Notes under the pieces: generated by a model | What the model saw: the letters and a program-made list of their open reading frames with translations, nothing else | Database searches by the model: none | Told to the model about the DNA's origin: nothing | Made by a program: the position numbers and the translations under genes | Part shown: positions 19,948 through 28,951 of the stretch, piece by piece | Numbering within the stretch: position 1 is the stretch's first letter | How the letters are laid out: the number at the start of each line of letters is the position of its first letter | Assembly: GCA_003427395.1 (NCBI GenBank) | Contig: BFEA01000393.1 | Span: 68,941 to 112,320, forward strand | DNA length: 43,380 nucleotides | Direction of reading: 5' to 3' | From: Chara braunii | Lineage: Eukaryota > Streptophyta > Charophyceae > Charales > Characeae

Positions 19948-20405
19948 TCTAACCCTCCACTTCGACAAGTTCGCCCCCGCTACCACTCTCGATCCCAAGA
20001 TCCCCTTTTGCCTCCAGCGTTCGTTTCTCACCTCCAAAACTGTCGTCTTCGGCAAAAAGGACAAGGGCGCTTCCCCCACCCCCCTCAAGCCGCCCTCATC
20101 CCCTGATTCAGCATTTTCTTCGGCCTTCAGGGCGGCACCAACTCTTCGCACTGTTCCTCCTCCCGGAACCTTATGCCCCAACTGCTCAACAATCGATAGG
20201 TCACTCTTCGTTTACAACGTCTTCAACGAATATTCCGTTTGCTCCATAGGAAGGACGCTGAAACAGCGTTCTTCGGCTCTCATGTGGTCTGTTTGTTCGT
20301 TAAGTTCAGACTATACCTTCGTAACACTTCTCCACTCTCCGACTCCACTCTCCCAAATTCCTCTCTGCCTCCCCTCTTTCTGGACAAGCTCACTTCCCTC
20401 GTGAT
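19948..20405 (+). CDS. Unidentified open stretch without an early start codon
   Basis: A stop-free frame of about 150 codons runs from just after TAA at 19945-19947 to TGA at 20403-20405. It is Ser/Pro/Leu-rich, includes LCPNC and several FxxxF-like stretches, and its first ATG is late, so it would have to be an exon or a truncated ORF. Codon third positions are C/T-rich. I do not recognise a family. It could be the remnant of a retrotransposon ORF1 next to LINE-C. Confidence 0.2.
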
Positions 20406-20651
20406 CAACCTTCCACAAGGTTGACAGCTAAGTGAACCACCTTCCCCGTGCTATGCGCTCCGGGGCATGGCTGGTGAGTTCCGCGCTAACAGAGTGCTAC
20501 GGCGCCGGCTACCCGCTTCGTCCTCCAAACTGCCTCCAGCTTATCCTCCAACCAAATTCGATTTAAAAATAACAAATTATAAAAAACTTTTAAGAAGTAA
20601 TAAATTATTATTATTATTAAAAAATAAGAGTACGTATTCCCATACATGTAC

Positions 20652-20665
20652 GGAGTACGTACTCC
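20652..20665. other. 14-bp perfect palindrome
   Basis: GGAGTACGTACTCC reads the same on both strands. A related string, ACGGAGTACACGTAC, is at 10817-10831. Such strings are common at the ends of transposable elements; the role here is unknown. Confidence 0.5.
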
Positions 20666-21022
20666 AACCATGGCTAGTGTGCTGAACGGCAGTTGCGATT
20701 ACAGGCACCTGGTGTTCAACTACACAAATGCAGCAAGCCTTGCACTGCTGAAATTTGCAGTACTGAAATGGCTTTTTCAGCAAAAGTTTCACAACCATTT
20801 CAAGATATCCACATGGAGAAACTGAATCAACTATGGTTGCTATGCATACGGGTGAAGGGTTGCTGTGATGATTTTCCAGATCACAGATGGAAAAGGGTTG
20901 CTGTGGTGATTTTTATAATGCACACACCACTTCTATCAGGCGTATCACTAATTCTGGGCAATGATGTGAGTCCGTATCCATCAGTCAAATGCATCCTGGG
21001 TGGAATGCCGGGGTTAAACATC

Positions 21023-21050
21023 CTGATGAGTCAGTGAAAGTCTGATGAAA
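21023..21050 (+). ncRNA. Hammerhead-ribozyme-like core, copy C (core intact)
   Basis: CTGATGA (21023-21029), stem II GTCAG / CTGAT (21030-21034 with 21042-21046, last pair G-U) with loop TGAAAGT, then GAAA (21047-21050). Both conserved catalytic strands are intact, and the stem II loop is nearly that of copy A (TGAAACT). Stems I and III are weak: flanking CAT (21019-21021) could pair with ATG after a GTC at 21062-21064. It is a good match to the core but not proven to fold completely. Confidence 0.5.
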
Positions 21051-21101
21051 CACCAGGCATAGTCATGCTTCTTTTGTCGAGTTGCTTATAACGGTCATGA
21101 C

Positions 21102-21128
21102 AACACACACACACACACACGTACACGC

Positions 21129-21184
<56 letters not shown>
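21102..21184. repeat. (CA)n microsatellite
   Basis: About 80 bases of CA dinucleotides with small interruptions (GTACACGCACACG near the start). Confidence 0.95.
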
Positions 21185-21187
<3 letters not shown>

Positions 21188-21414
21188 TGCGAGAGACACA
21201 AAGATATCACTGATTGATTGATTGCTGATGCCCCTTAATCGTTGTAGAAACAGACTACTTGATAAATAACAGTGTCACAGACAGCAACAATGAAACACCA
21301 AACAAAAGGTAAGTTTCAAACATGACTCGTGTAGAATTCATAGATGGACAACCAAAATGACAATAAGACTGAAATAGTCTGTTTTAATGTTTTTGTCTTT
21401 TTTCTTTCTTAGTT

Positions 21415-21447
21415 GCACCTGCTGGAAAATGGGTCCAGCCTCCCATG
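21415..21447. repeat. LINE 3'-end-like motif
   Basis: GCACCTGCTGGAAAATGGGT, then CCAGCCTCCCATG. It is preceded by a T-rich run (21383-21410), as at the other copies. It marks the tail of a mostly deleted minus-strand retrotransposon. Confidence 0.55.
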
Positions 21448-22168
21448 AAAAAACATTAGACTGAAATAGTCTAATAAATTTTAACGATAGTCTGTTTTGT
21501 GAGCAAAGTGGCAACAGGTACACCTGTTAACAATAAAATTGACTCAATGCCTGAGCGGGCAGACTAAGCACCACCATACTGACTGTGTTTCATGATTCCA
21601 TCTGCCCTTCAGAATGTAGAATATCCAGCGTGATCTAAACATGTCCATAATGACACCCAACAGAATACAATCTGATGGAAGGTGCACAGCATGTTCTGAA
21701 AAAATTCCCTCCCACCCCCCATGTAGCTGACTTGACAGGAAGGTCAAAAGAGATGTACCTCTGGCAGTGAGGACTGAAGGTCTTCCTGCAGCTCCCGCAA
21801 CACATTCAACTGCATCCAATAGGGATTCCACCCTGATGTAAGTGGTTCTTGCCCTTGGATTGGGGAACTGTCGCACCACCCGTAACTAGGAGGAGAAAGA
21901 GGAAGATGTGCGTTTGGCAGAGAGAAGAAAAGAATACAGCAAGAATACATGTTTTTTTGAGGAGAAGATGAAGAAAGGGAGCATAAGAGACGTTTCCTCC
22001 CACTCATGTAGTCCAGGTCTGCAATACTTCTTTCATTACTCATCACATGGTGACACCACCCAGACATGAGGTTGGCACATAGACTTTACAATCTTTAGGA
22101 ACTCGACTCACATAGCAGTAGGTTCGAACTTTTGTTATCCACATTGTAAGTTCTTGTCCTTTTTCCCA

Positions 22169-22456
22169 TTATATGTGAAATGCATCATTTTTACGTTTTT
22201 CCATTCGTACTTCATTTTTCAGTTCTGGACTCATGATTGGGAGTTCCTTTGGGACTAGGACTTGCGGAATTGTTTGGACTTGGGGATTGCTGCGGTCTTC
22301 CTTCTTCGTACCACTTGGAGTGGCCCTGTCATGAGAATCTATTTTGTTGTCTTGCTCCAGTATATCAGCAACAAGTTTGGGTTGTTCTTTGACTGTTTCC
22401 TCTTTTGCCTCCATCTTAGACTTACCTTTGATGGCAGCTGCGATGATTGAATCCAT
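22169..22456 (-). CDS. Unidentified 95-residue Lys/Glu-rich open frame
   Basis: The frame starts MDSIIAAAIKG on the minus strand and is rich in Lys, Glu, Pro and Gln, with no recognisable domain, signal peptide or membrane segment. It is flanked by the triplicated segment to the right and AT-rich DNA to the left. It could be an exon or chance. Confidence 0.15.
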   Translation of the reverse strand: MDSIIAAAIKGKSKMEAKEETVKEQPKLVADILEQDNKIDSHDRATPSGTKKEDRSNPQVQTIPQVLVPKELPIMSPELKNEVRMEKRKNDAFHI

Positions 22457-22492
22457 ACTTGATTGTCATGCAATCTTCTATCAGTGTCACAC

Positions 22493-22531
22493 GAGACCCG
22501 CTTCCCTGGGCCTGACTGGGAAACGGGTCTC
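22493..22531. other. Hairpin, 14-bp stem with one mismatch
   Basis: GAGACCCGCTTCCC (22493-22506) pairs with GGGAAACGGGTCTC (22518-22531) across an 11-base loop. A direct repeat of the left side (CAGTGTCACACGAGACCCGC, then CAGTGTCGCACATGACCCGC) surrounds it. Only this unit of the triplication keeps the full hairpin. Confidence 0.7.
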
Positions 22532-23411
22532 ATGCGACAGTGTCGCACATGACCCGCTATTTCCTCAATAAGATAGAGATGGCTTTCCCCGCATCCCCTT
22601 TCACACCTTCAACCTATCTGTCTACCAGTGATGAAGCCAAAGTCTCTCCAACAAACACCACAGCAATACTGAAAGTGGCTCTCCGAAGCAATGTCACACA
22701 GGTGCGATGATGAACAACATACAGCAATGCCCGCCTTCAATAGCAAAGTGCTGCCTCTCCACTCACGGCAACATTGAGCAAGTCTTCACAGATGAACCTA
22801 CTACACTGCATGACGAATCTTGAAAACGACCAAAGAAAGGACACCACCCTGAAAGAAGAGAGGGGGTGGGGGATCCCACTGCCCCTGGGCCTAACTGGGA
22901 AACTTATCTCACAGGACAGCGTCACAAGAGGCCCGATATCCCCTTAATAAGATAGAGGTGCGATGAAGAACGAAACCGGATCACAGCAATGTCGGCCTTC
23001 AACAGCAAAGTGCTGCCTCTCCACTGACGGCAACACTGAACAAGTCTTCACAGATGAGCCTACCACACTCCGTGACAAATCTTGAAAATGGCCAATGGAC
23101 ACCACCCTGGAAGAAGGCGGGGGGAATAATCCCACTGCCCCTGGGCCTGACTGGGAAACTTATCTCACAGGACAGTGTCACAAGAGACCCGATATTCCCT
23201 TAATAAGACAGAGATGTCTTTCCGGTCATCCCTCTTCCACCGTCAACCTATCTGTCTACCAGTGATGAAGCCAAAGTATCTCTGACAAACACTACAGCAG
23301 AAAGTAGCTCTGTGAAGCCATGTAATGCAGGTGCAATGAGAAACAACACCGGACACAGCAATGTTGGCCTTCAATAGGAAAGGTCTATCTCTCCATGCAC
23401 GGGAACAGGAA
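22504..23411. repeat. Triplicated segment (units at 22504, 22883 and 23137)
   Basis: Each unit starts CCCTGGGCCT(G/A)ACTGGGAAAC and continues through AATAAGA(T/C)AGAG and the block CAAAGTGCTGCCTCTCCACT, or remnants of it. Unit 1 is about 379 bp; unit 2 is about 254 bp and lacks roughly 125 bp after AATAAGATAGAG; unit 3 fades out near 23411. No coding sequence recognised. Confidence 0.85.
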
Positions 23412-23429
23412 CAGGCAAGTCCAGGTCAG

Positions 23430-23430
<1 letters not shown>

Positions 23431-23463
<33 letters not shown>

Positions 23464-23465
23464 TC
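23431..23465. repeat. Compound (CT)n(CA)n microsatellite
   Basis: CT dinucleotides pass directly into CA dinucleotides. Confidence 0.9.
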
Positions 23466-23697
23466 ACCACAGGATATGGTTGTCCTCTAACCTTCAATCT
23501 GACCCTAAGCTATGCTGCCTGTGCACATTCTATCCTAGGTATGGCTACTCTAAGTCTCCGTCCATCTTCTTCCAGTGCTGGTGCTCGAGCAGCAGCACTC
23601 CAGCCTCAAAATAATGCAAGGCAGAATGAATTCACAACCAGGGCTGGCCCAGTATTTCCATCTTTGACCCGGCTTGGCCTACCTCCAGCTGCCTCGT

Positions 23698-23758
23698 TGT
23701 GTCGTTGAGATTTCTTGACCATTTCTCGATTTATGCGTGTCATCCTTGCGCAGGGGCC

Positions 23759-23789
<31 letters not shown>

Positions 23790-23825
23790 GACGGATGTCC
23801 CGAAGGACTGTGTGGTTGAGATTTC
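23698..23825. repeat. Target-site duplications around the U6 retrocopy
   Basis: TGTGTCGTTGAGATTTC at 23698-23714 and TGTGTGGTTGAGATTTC at 23809-23825, in direct orientation, abutting both ends of the U6 body. Confidence 0.85.
23715..23808 (-). pseudogene. U6 snRNA retrocopy with 17-bp target-site duplications
   Basis: The minus strand reads as U6 from its 5' hairpin (GTCCTTCGGGACATCC) through AACGATACAGAGAAG with an intact ACAGAGA box, TTAGCATGGCCCCTGCGCAA with the AGC triad, to GAGAAATGGTCAA. U6 is the catalytic spliceosomal RNA. The usual 3' oligo-U is missing. The body is flanked directly by 17-bp direct repeats (23698-23714 and 23809-23825) that differ at one base. No clear upstream sequence element or TATA box is seen. 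All this fits retroposition by LINE machinery rather than a functional gene. Confidence 0.85.
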
Positions 23826-24142
23826 CTGTAACTGTAAAGCCAGGATTTCTTCCAGCCAGTGTGTGCCTTGAACTGGTGGACAGTGCAAGCTTCCAGAACT
23901 TGAACTGAGCCTTTGGATTGTGTGTGATCTGCGGCAGTGGTTGATGTCAAAGAAATCTTTGACGCTCTGTCTTCTGTCCCCAGTTGGGCCTGACTGTTGA
24001 CCCTTCCTTCGAGATCTAGAGGCCTTGGGTACCTCACTTTGACCCTTGACCCCAGGCCTTCTAACCTAAGGACTTTCTAGGACTTCTTGAAGGATGTAGG
24101 ACCGAGTTTGGACCCTCTAATTTTGTCTTGGCCAAACAACTC

Positions 24143-24541
24143 TACCGTCTTCACCCAAAATAAACGCCAGGGAGTTCTATTCAATTTTTTCTCGAATATA
24201 ACGCCCAGCTTTTCTTCAAATAGAAAAATCGGGTGTTATGTTTGAATGTGGCATGGGTGGAATGCCTTGAAAGGGGGGGGGGGACGCGGGAGGGCCATAA
24301 ACATGGGGTTGAAAGGGGTCGTAACTTCAGAGGGGGGTGCTTTAGTTGGATTTTCCTAACTCTTTTTTTGAATCTTTGAGTTGATAAGTGACAGCCAAAT
24401 TTTGTTTGCATTTGAATTCTACACAACATACTTTCTTGCCGAGTTTTTTTTTTAATTTGAGGCCTCACCAAAGTTGCTACCCATGTACTGAATATAAACG
24501 AATATAATTCCCCCAGGCGTTATTTTAGGGTGAAGACAGTA
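24143..24541. mobile_element. MITE with TA target-site duplication (pogo/Tigger-like ends)
   Basis: Terminal inverted repeats CCGTCTTCACCCAAAATAAA (from 24145) and the reverse complement of the right end, CTGTCTTCACCCTAAAATAA, are flanked by TA on both sides (24143-24144, 24540-24541). The body is 395 bp with no transposase. A stem with TATAACGCC-like strings lies just inside, a pattern often seen in the ends of pogo/Tigger elements, which also use TA. Superfamily assignment is an inference. Confidence 0.8.
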
Positions 24542-24599
24542 TAACTTGTTTTGTGCTGGTTTGACCTCCACTCCTTGTTATTTTGCAGCTAACCCCATT

Positions 24600-24643
24600 C
24601 GAGCCAGGAGAAACGGTAGCGAGCTATTGTGCTAACTGGCTCG
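24600..24643. other. Hairpin, 8-bp perfect stem
   Basis: CGAGCCAG (24600-24607) and CTGGCTCG (24636-24643) with a 28-base loop. No context to assign a role. Confidence 0.4.
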
Positions 24644-24769
24644 TAGGAGGATAAAAATAAATAAGCCTTGGCAAATCGAACAGTTGCTTACTTCATGGGC
24701 TGGCTAGTGATATCAATGACGCTCTTGGTTTAGCAGGGCCTGGTGTACATTCGCACAATAATATGGCCG

Positions 24770-25710
24770 TTCTCAAGCGCATCGCTCCCGCAGATGGACC
24801 CTCCCGGCCGCGTCACGCAGGATTTTGCAGGACTTTATCGCAAAGGAGTATTTGGCGCTCTAACCGAGCGCGCCAGCCGTACCTCTCGCCAACCTCTATG
24901 ATGGGATAGAGGTCGCGCGAGGAACAACTAACCTCTGGCCAAGGGGACACATGTGGTTAACCAGGGGTGTTATCTTCGGCCAATTTTGCACCGAAACTGC
25001 CACATTGTGCTGATTTTTTGCTTTTCCAGTTTTGACATGTTTGGATCAATAATGAAAAAGTTGGCATTTCGTTGAATTCGTTGGATGCTTCATTTTAACT
25101 CGGACTGTGTTTTTGTGTTAGGGTTTTATAGTGGCTTTTTTTTTTTTTTTTTTTTTNTTTTTTTTTTTTTTTTTTTTTGCCTGTTTTTTTCTTTGATGTT
25201 TGCACAATGGGCCCATATCGTTTGTTTTTAAAATTTTCGATGAATTTCGCACTGAAATTGCCGACGAAAATGACGATATTTGGCCCCCTATCAACCATCT
25301 CTCGATGTCACCACCCTTTGACAGGCGTATCCCCGCGGAGCTACCAAACCACATGTGAAAGTTGCTCGAGTGCAATCGGAGAGATGACCCAGCCGAGGGC
25401 ATTTCCCTTTCGTTGTAGCATACAGGGTACGTGTGGTCGAACGCCTTAATCGGACCCGTGCGCGAACCAACGCTCTGAGGGTTGATTTCCCAACAACGGT
25501 TTTGCGCTGGTCAACTATGACAACATAAAGTAACGAGTGCCGCGCGCAATACTCTGAATAAATATCGTGGCGACGTAGGCCTTGCCATATTGGCTAGCCA
25601 TGCATGAATACGTAAGCAGTCGCAAGGATGACGTACTATGTGGTACCCATAACCACGAAGTCCTCACTGATTTTGAGGGTTGCTTTCGACACTCAAGTGT
25701 CGGTTGACAC
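24770..25710 (+). repeat. Repeat R, copy 1 (split by a MITE-like insertion)
   Basis: This matches, in inverse orientation, 29345-30064. Shared landmarks in order: GGACCCTCCCGGCCGCGTCA (24795), CAGGACTTTATC, GCGCCAGCC, GGCGTATCCCCG (25323), CCCAGCCGAGGGC (25389), ACGTACTATGTGG, and the hairpin CGACACTCAAGTGTCG (25687-25702). In copy 2 the start of R overlaps the 3' end of a gypsy gag, and the frame here (LPQMDPPGRVTQDF) has the same ending. R may thus be the gag end plus downstream part of that element family. It is interrupted at 24948-25303. Confidence 0.75.
24948..25303 (+). mobile_element. MITE-like element, copy 1 (inserted in repeat R)
   Basis: The sequence that interrupts R matches 36100-36544 on the opposite strand. 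Shared blocks are GTGGTT near one end, CCGAAACTGCCA, TTTTTGCTTTT, AGGGTTTTATAGTG, a long T run, GCCTGTTT, ATGTTTG and ATCAACCATCTCTC (copy 2: ATTAACCATTCTC). Ends are imperfect inverted repeats (GTGGTTAACCAGGGG versus GATGGTTGATAGGGG). Flanking GGGGACAC and GATGTCAC may be a worn 8-bp duplication; the uninterrupted R copy has GTTGTCAC there. One undetermined base lies in the T run at 25157. Confidence 0.75.
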
Positions 25711-26668
25711 GCGTCTTGAAAGGTTAATTTCTCCAGGCTAGGGAATCGTGGAAGCAATTGCAAGTCCTACCCTCTTCTGCACATTGCTGAAAAGAGCGGT
25801 AGGCGGGCTTCGGCCCTTTGTGGCAGCCAAACGCCTCTGACTTGGGGAATAGGGCTCCATCTTTGGAGGTCTGGAACAAGGTCAAGGGGTTTGACTTTTG
25901 ACCGCCGTCACGGACCTCAACGTCCAACCATTAAATTTAACAAGCAAAATAAAAGGGTCTTTTTCTTTGACATCAAATTCACTCGATACTTATGCACGGT
26001 CAAGGTAGATCGCACAAATACACAAAATATAAACATAGTAGGGTTATTTATACGAGGCGATCACTCTCACGATTACAGTGTGACTTCCTTCCAAATATAA
26101 AGATGATCGCAGGTAAGTCAAATTCTGACTTCAAATCACAAAACATACCTGCAATTACACATAGATTCAACATTGACAAGCCACGCTTTGCACTCACATC
26201 CCTTGCCTTATTCACACGAACCCCAACCTTTGTCCAACCTTCCAAAATAAAAGAACTCAATCATTTTTAAATGGTCATTTAATAAAAGTCTGGATAAGAA
26301 CCCAAAGGAACACTTCAACCCACAAGGGCTAAGGCCTTCGGTTGAGTAACGAGAATGAATTCAGAGTTGACTCGGAAACCGGTTTGTTATCAAAAGATAA
26401 AAGAAGATGATCCTCGTAGGATCAGACTGAAATTTGTCAATCTTGAATCAAAATAACTAAAGAGGACCGGTAACACAACACAGACGAGTATCCAAAAATA
26501 TACTTAATTGTATGGAGAATAAACCCCATATCACATCGCATCTCAATTTTTCATTGATCTAAGCAATCTATCTCCGATTGACATCAAGGATTAAAAATAA
26601 TTCTGACAGTGTCTCCCTTGCATAGGGTGATTTGCCAAAGTTGTCCCTACCAAAAATAATCCAACTCC

Positions 26669-27000
26669 TTGAAGCTAGAAAAATTTTGGCAACACTTCCC
26701 ATGGAGAAAGTGCCTTTTCATAATTTATACCGAACTAAATATAAAATCTAAATACTTTACAGAGTCAAATTTTACTTAACTCCCTAAATTAGTAAAAAAA
26801 TTGGTAACACTTCCTCTCGAGAAGTAAGCTTTTATGATTTATTTTAAGCCAGATACATGATTAAGACAAAATTTGATTAACTCCTTGGATTTGTAAAAAT
26901 TTCGGCATCACTATCCCTACCGAAAGTGACTTTCTAAAATTTATACAAAGCTAGATATAAAGTCAGAATAACTTGACTATGAAAAAATGAAAATTGAACT
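26669..27000. repeat. AT-rich tandem units, about 100-120 bp
   Basis: At least three diverged units each start AACTCC(T/C) (26669, 26778, 26880) and contain GGYAWCACT, a short palindromic stretch (CTT...AAG or CACT...AGTG) and AATTTATA / GATTTATT with TAGATATA-like sequence. The internal stem positions change between units while remaining self-complementary in part. The surrounding 26300-26668 is AT-rich with no recognised gene. Confidence 0.65.
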
Positions 27001-27193
27001 AACTCCTATAGCTCCAGCACATGGCGAGTATCTAAAGCTACTACCTATCAAAAAACAACTCGAACCAGACTCATAATTAAGCACACAAATACAACCAAAG
27101 TAAGTATCTCACCAAAATCCCAAGTTGCTTTCACATGAGATAATTCATTCCTCCAAATGATTAACCTTTTACCCATCTCACATATGGCATGAC

Positions 27194-27799
27194 GCTAAAC
27201 TATTCCGATTAGAAGCAATGTCTAGCATACACGAACAAGTTGAACAACTACTTCTCTCTTCTTTGGGCATGTCACTGCCATTCTGCTTAGAAACAATGCC
27301 TAGTGGCCTTGAACTGTTTAAATAACCAAAATTAAATAATTTACAGACTTGTCTTCATATATGAGCATGAGACTGAACTATTATGCTTCGAAACAATATT
27401 CAACTTGCCCAACTTATTTCCAGTTATACTCTTGACTTTACTTCTTTTCTTAGTAGTATGGCTTAAGCTAGACAATTCTGCTTAGAAACAATGTCTAGCT
27501 GCCTGTTCACATGCACATATAAATAGATACTTACGATGTATACTCGTTTGTACTTTTAGTGTGCGTGGCTTCAGGCTAAACCATTCTGCTTAGAAAAAAA
27601 TGCTTAGCCTTCCACCAAAAACCTTCTCCGAACAAAACAAAAGATTGAACCATTCCGCTTAGAAACAATGTTCAGTCTATCGTAAGACACACGAAAGCAT
27701 GAAGTTGGACCATTTTGCTTAAAACAATGCCCAACTCCAATAAAAAACCCAAAAAAAAAGTAAGTGAACCAAACCATTCTGCTTAAAAACAATGCTTGG
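27194..27799 (+). repeat. Array of eight hairpins with constant loop and covarying arms
   Basis: Eight copies of a core close to CATTCTGCTTAGAAACAATG occur at 27194-27226, 27273-27305, 27374-27402, 27467-27499, 27574-27609, 27643-27677, 27703-27736 and 27769-27799. Spacing is irregular (59-107 bp). CATT pairs with AATG inside; outside, the flanks differ from copy to copy yet stay complementary: GCTA/TAGC, CACT/AGTG, TGAA/TTCA, GCTAGACA/TGTCTAGC, GGCTAA/TTAGCC, GATTGAA/TTCAGTC, AGTTGG/CCAACT, CCAA/TTGG. In copy 3 the inner stem itself changes to TATT/AATA. The loop (CYGCTTAGAAAC) is nearly fixed. No protein is encoded. I know of no named family with this design. Confidence 0.85.
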
Positions 27800-27887
27800 C
27801 CTCACAAATCAGACAGGCAAGCCCTCAAAACTAGAGAGGGGTACACATAACGGATTAGTGGGCACATACAGAGATAGTACTTGTTAC

Positions 27888-28032
27888 CTGACAATTTTCT
27901 GCCTCCAGAACCTGGCCTAGGTTCCGCCAGAGTTCCCGCAATTTGTGGGGCAAACCTCCCACAAAGGCCTTGGCGCGGATTACAGGTTTCCAGTCCCTCC
28001 AGCCGCCTTTCTCTCGTAACCAAAAGATCGGA
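27888..28032 (-). CDS. Candidate internal exon, product unknown
   Basis: On the minus strand a pyrimidine-rich stretch ending CTTACTCTCAG (acceptor) precedes a 145-base open stretch that ends CAG before GTAACA (donor). In one frame it encodes about 48 residues with normal composition (FWLREKGGWRDWKPV, then RAKAFVGGLPHKLRELWRNL). I do not recognise the domain. Neighbouring exons are not identified: 28050-28160 has another open stretch, while downstream lies the hairpin array. It may be a lone exon of a broken or very intron-rich gene. Confidence 0.3.
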
Positions 28033-28784
28033 CTGAGAGTAAGAAGGATAGAAAAAAAAACATCTATCATGTATCAGGGAGGTGCGCTCAAACTTGCGTG
28101 AGAGGGTCTTGATTCCTTGAGTCGCATGAGGGCCTCGCAATGGTGGCAAAAAAAAATCGTACTAGGATGGCCAAAACACGACCAAAAAGCAGTGTAACAA
28201 CGTCATGACATACCTCCCAGTCGCGGCAGTAGCCCCCTTGCAAAGTCTAGCGACTCCCTCAAGTCACAATGTTGTTCCCTTTGACCAAATTGTTGCTACG
28301 GAGCCTAGAAAGGTTGCGTTCAAATAAAGCACACCCCCTCTGCTCTATTCGAATGTCGTTGTAACAACCTCGCACCTCCCGTAACAATATCAAGGCACCA
28401 ATAAACTTATCCGGTGACCGCCGACTTCTGTGTTGACTGCAACCTACAGCACAACAATAGTGGCAACCGCAAGTTGCACAATTCCCCACAGCAAACACAG
28501 CAGCAAGGCAATGCAAAAGCCCCGTTTACTCAGCTAAATGCACAGCAAGGTGCACAGCAGCGAAGCAAGACCCCATAAATTGCAGCGCCGCGGAGCAGAA
28601 AGCACGACGACAAACAACAACTGTAGCACCACAATGTCGCTCGCTCGCTTGGCAGTGAGCAGTTCCTGCCCGCACCCACAATGGTGAAGACGAGTGTCGT
28701 GATCAACACAATCACGTACAACAATGGCCAGCACAACCACGATGTTGTGTGCTCCTATGACCACACTCTACCACTACTTACGGG

Positions 28785-28872
28785 TGCGGGAACCGACTGA
28801 CTTAGGTCAGTGGGTACACCCATAACCTGTCGAGATACAAATCTGAGTTCAAATTCCACTAAAAAGCGGAGA
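28785..28872 (+). other. Possible tRNA-derived SINE head
   Basis: TTAGGTCAGTGGGTA (28803-28817) resembles a tRNA D-arm/A-box and GAGTTCAAATTCC (28846-28858) resembles a B-box, about 40 bases apart, as in RNA polymerase III promoters of SINEs. Acceptor and T stems do not pair, so it is not a tRNA gene. A short hairpin CTGAC / GTCAG overlaps the A-box. Weak evidence. Confidence 0.2.
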
Positions 28873-28951
28873 GGGCAACTTACGACAGTTTTGGATTGCC
28901 TGCGAACAGCCGGTTCGAAGTTGATATCTCGAGGCCGTGGCCCGACACTTG

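Noticed and set aside
22110-22140. GGTTCGAA as a tRNA B-box
   Set aside because: No A-box, stems or acceptor sequence nearby.
23809-23900. Functional U6 promoter upstream of the U6 copy
   Set aside because: No upstream sequence element and no TATA box at the expected spacing, and the adjacent bases are a target-site duplication.
27194-27799. CRISPR array
   Set aside because: Eight similar 20-base cores are spaced irregularly (59-107 bp) and the flanks pair with each other. There are no uniform spacers or cas genes, and the setting is eukaryotic.
28530-28764. Val/Cys/Leu-rich membrane protein on the minus strand
   Set aside because: The DNA is a degenerate GTTGTGCTG-type low-complexity tract and two frames give similar peptides.
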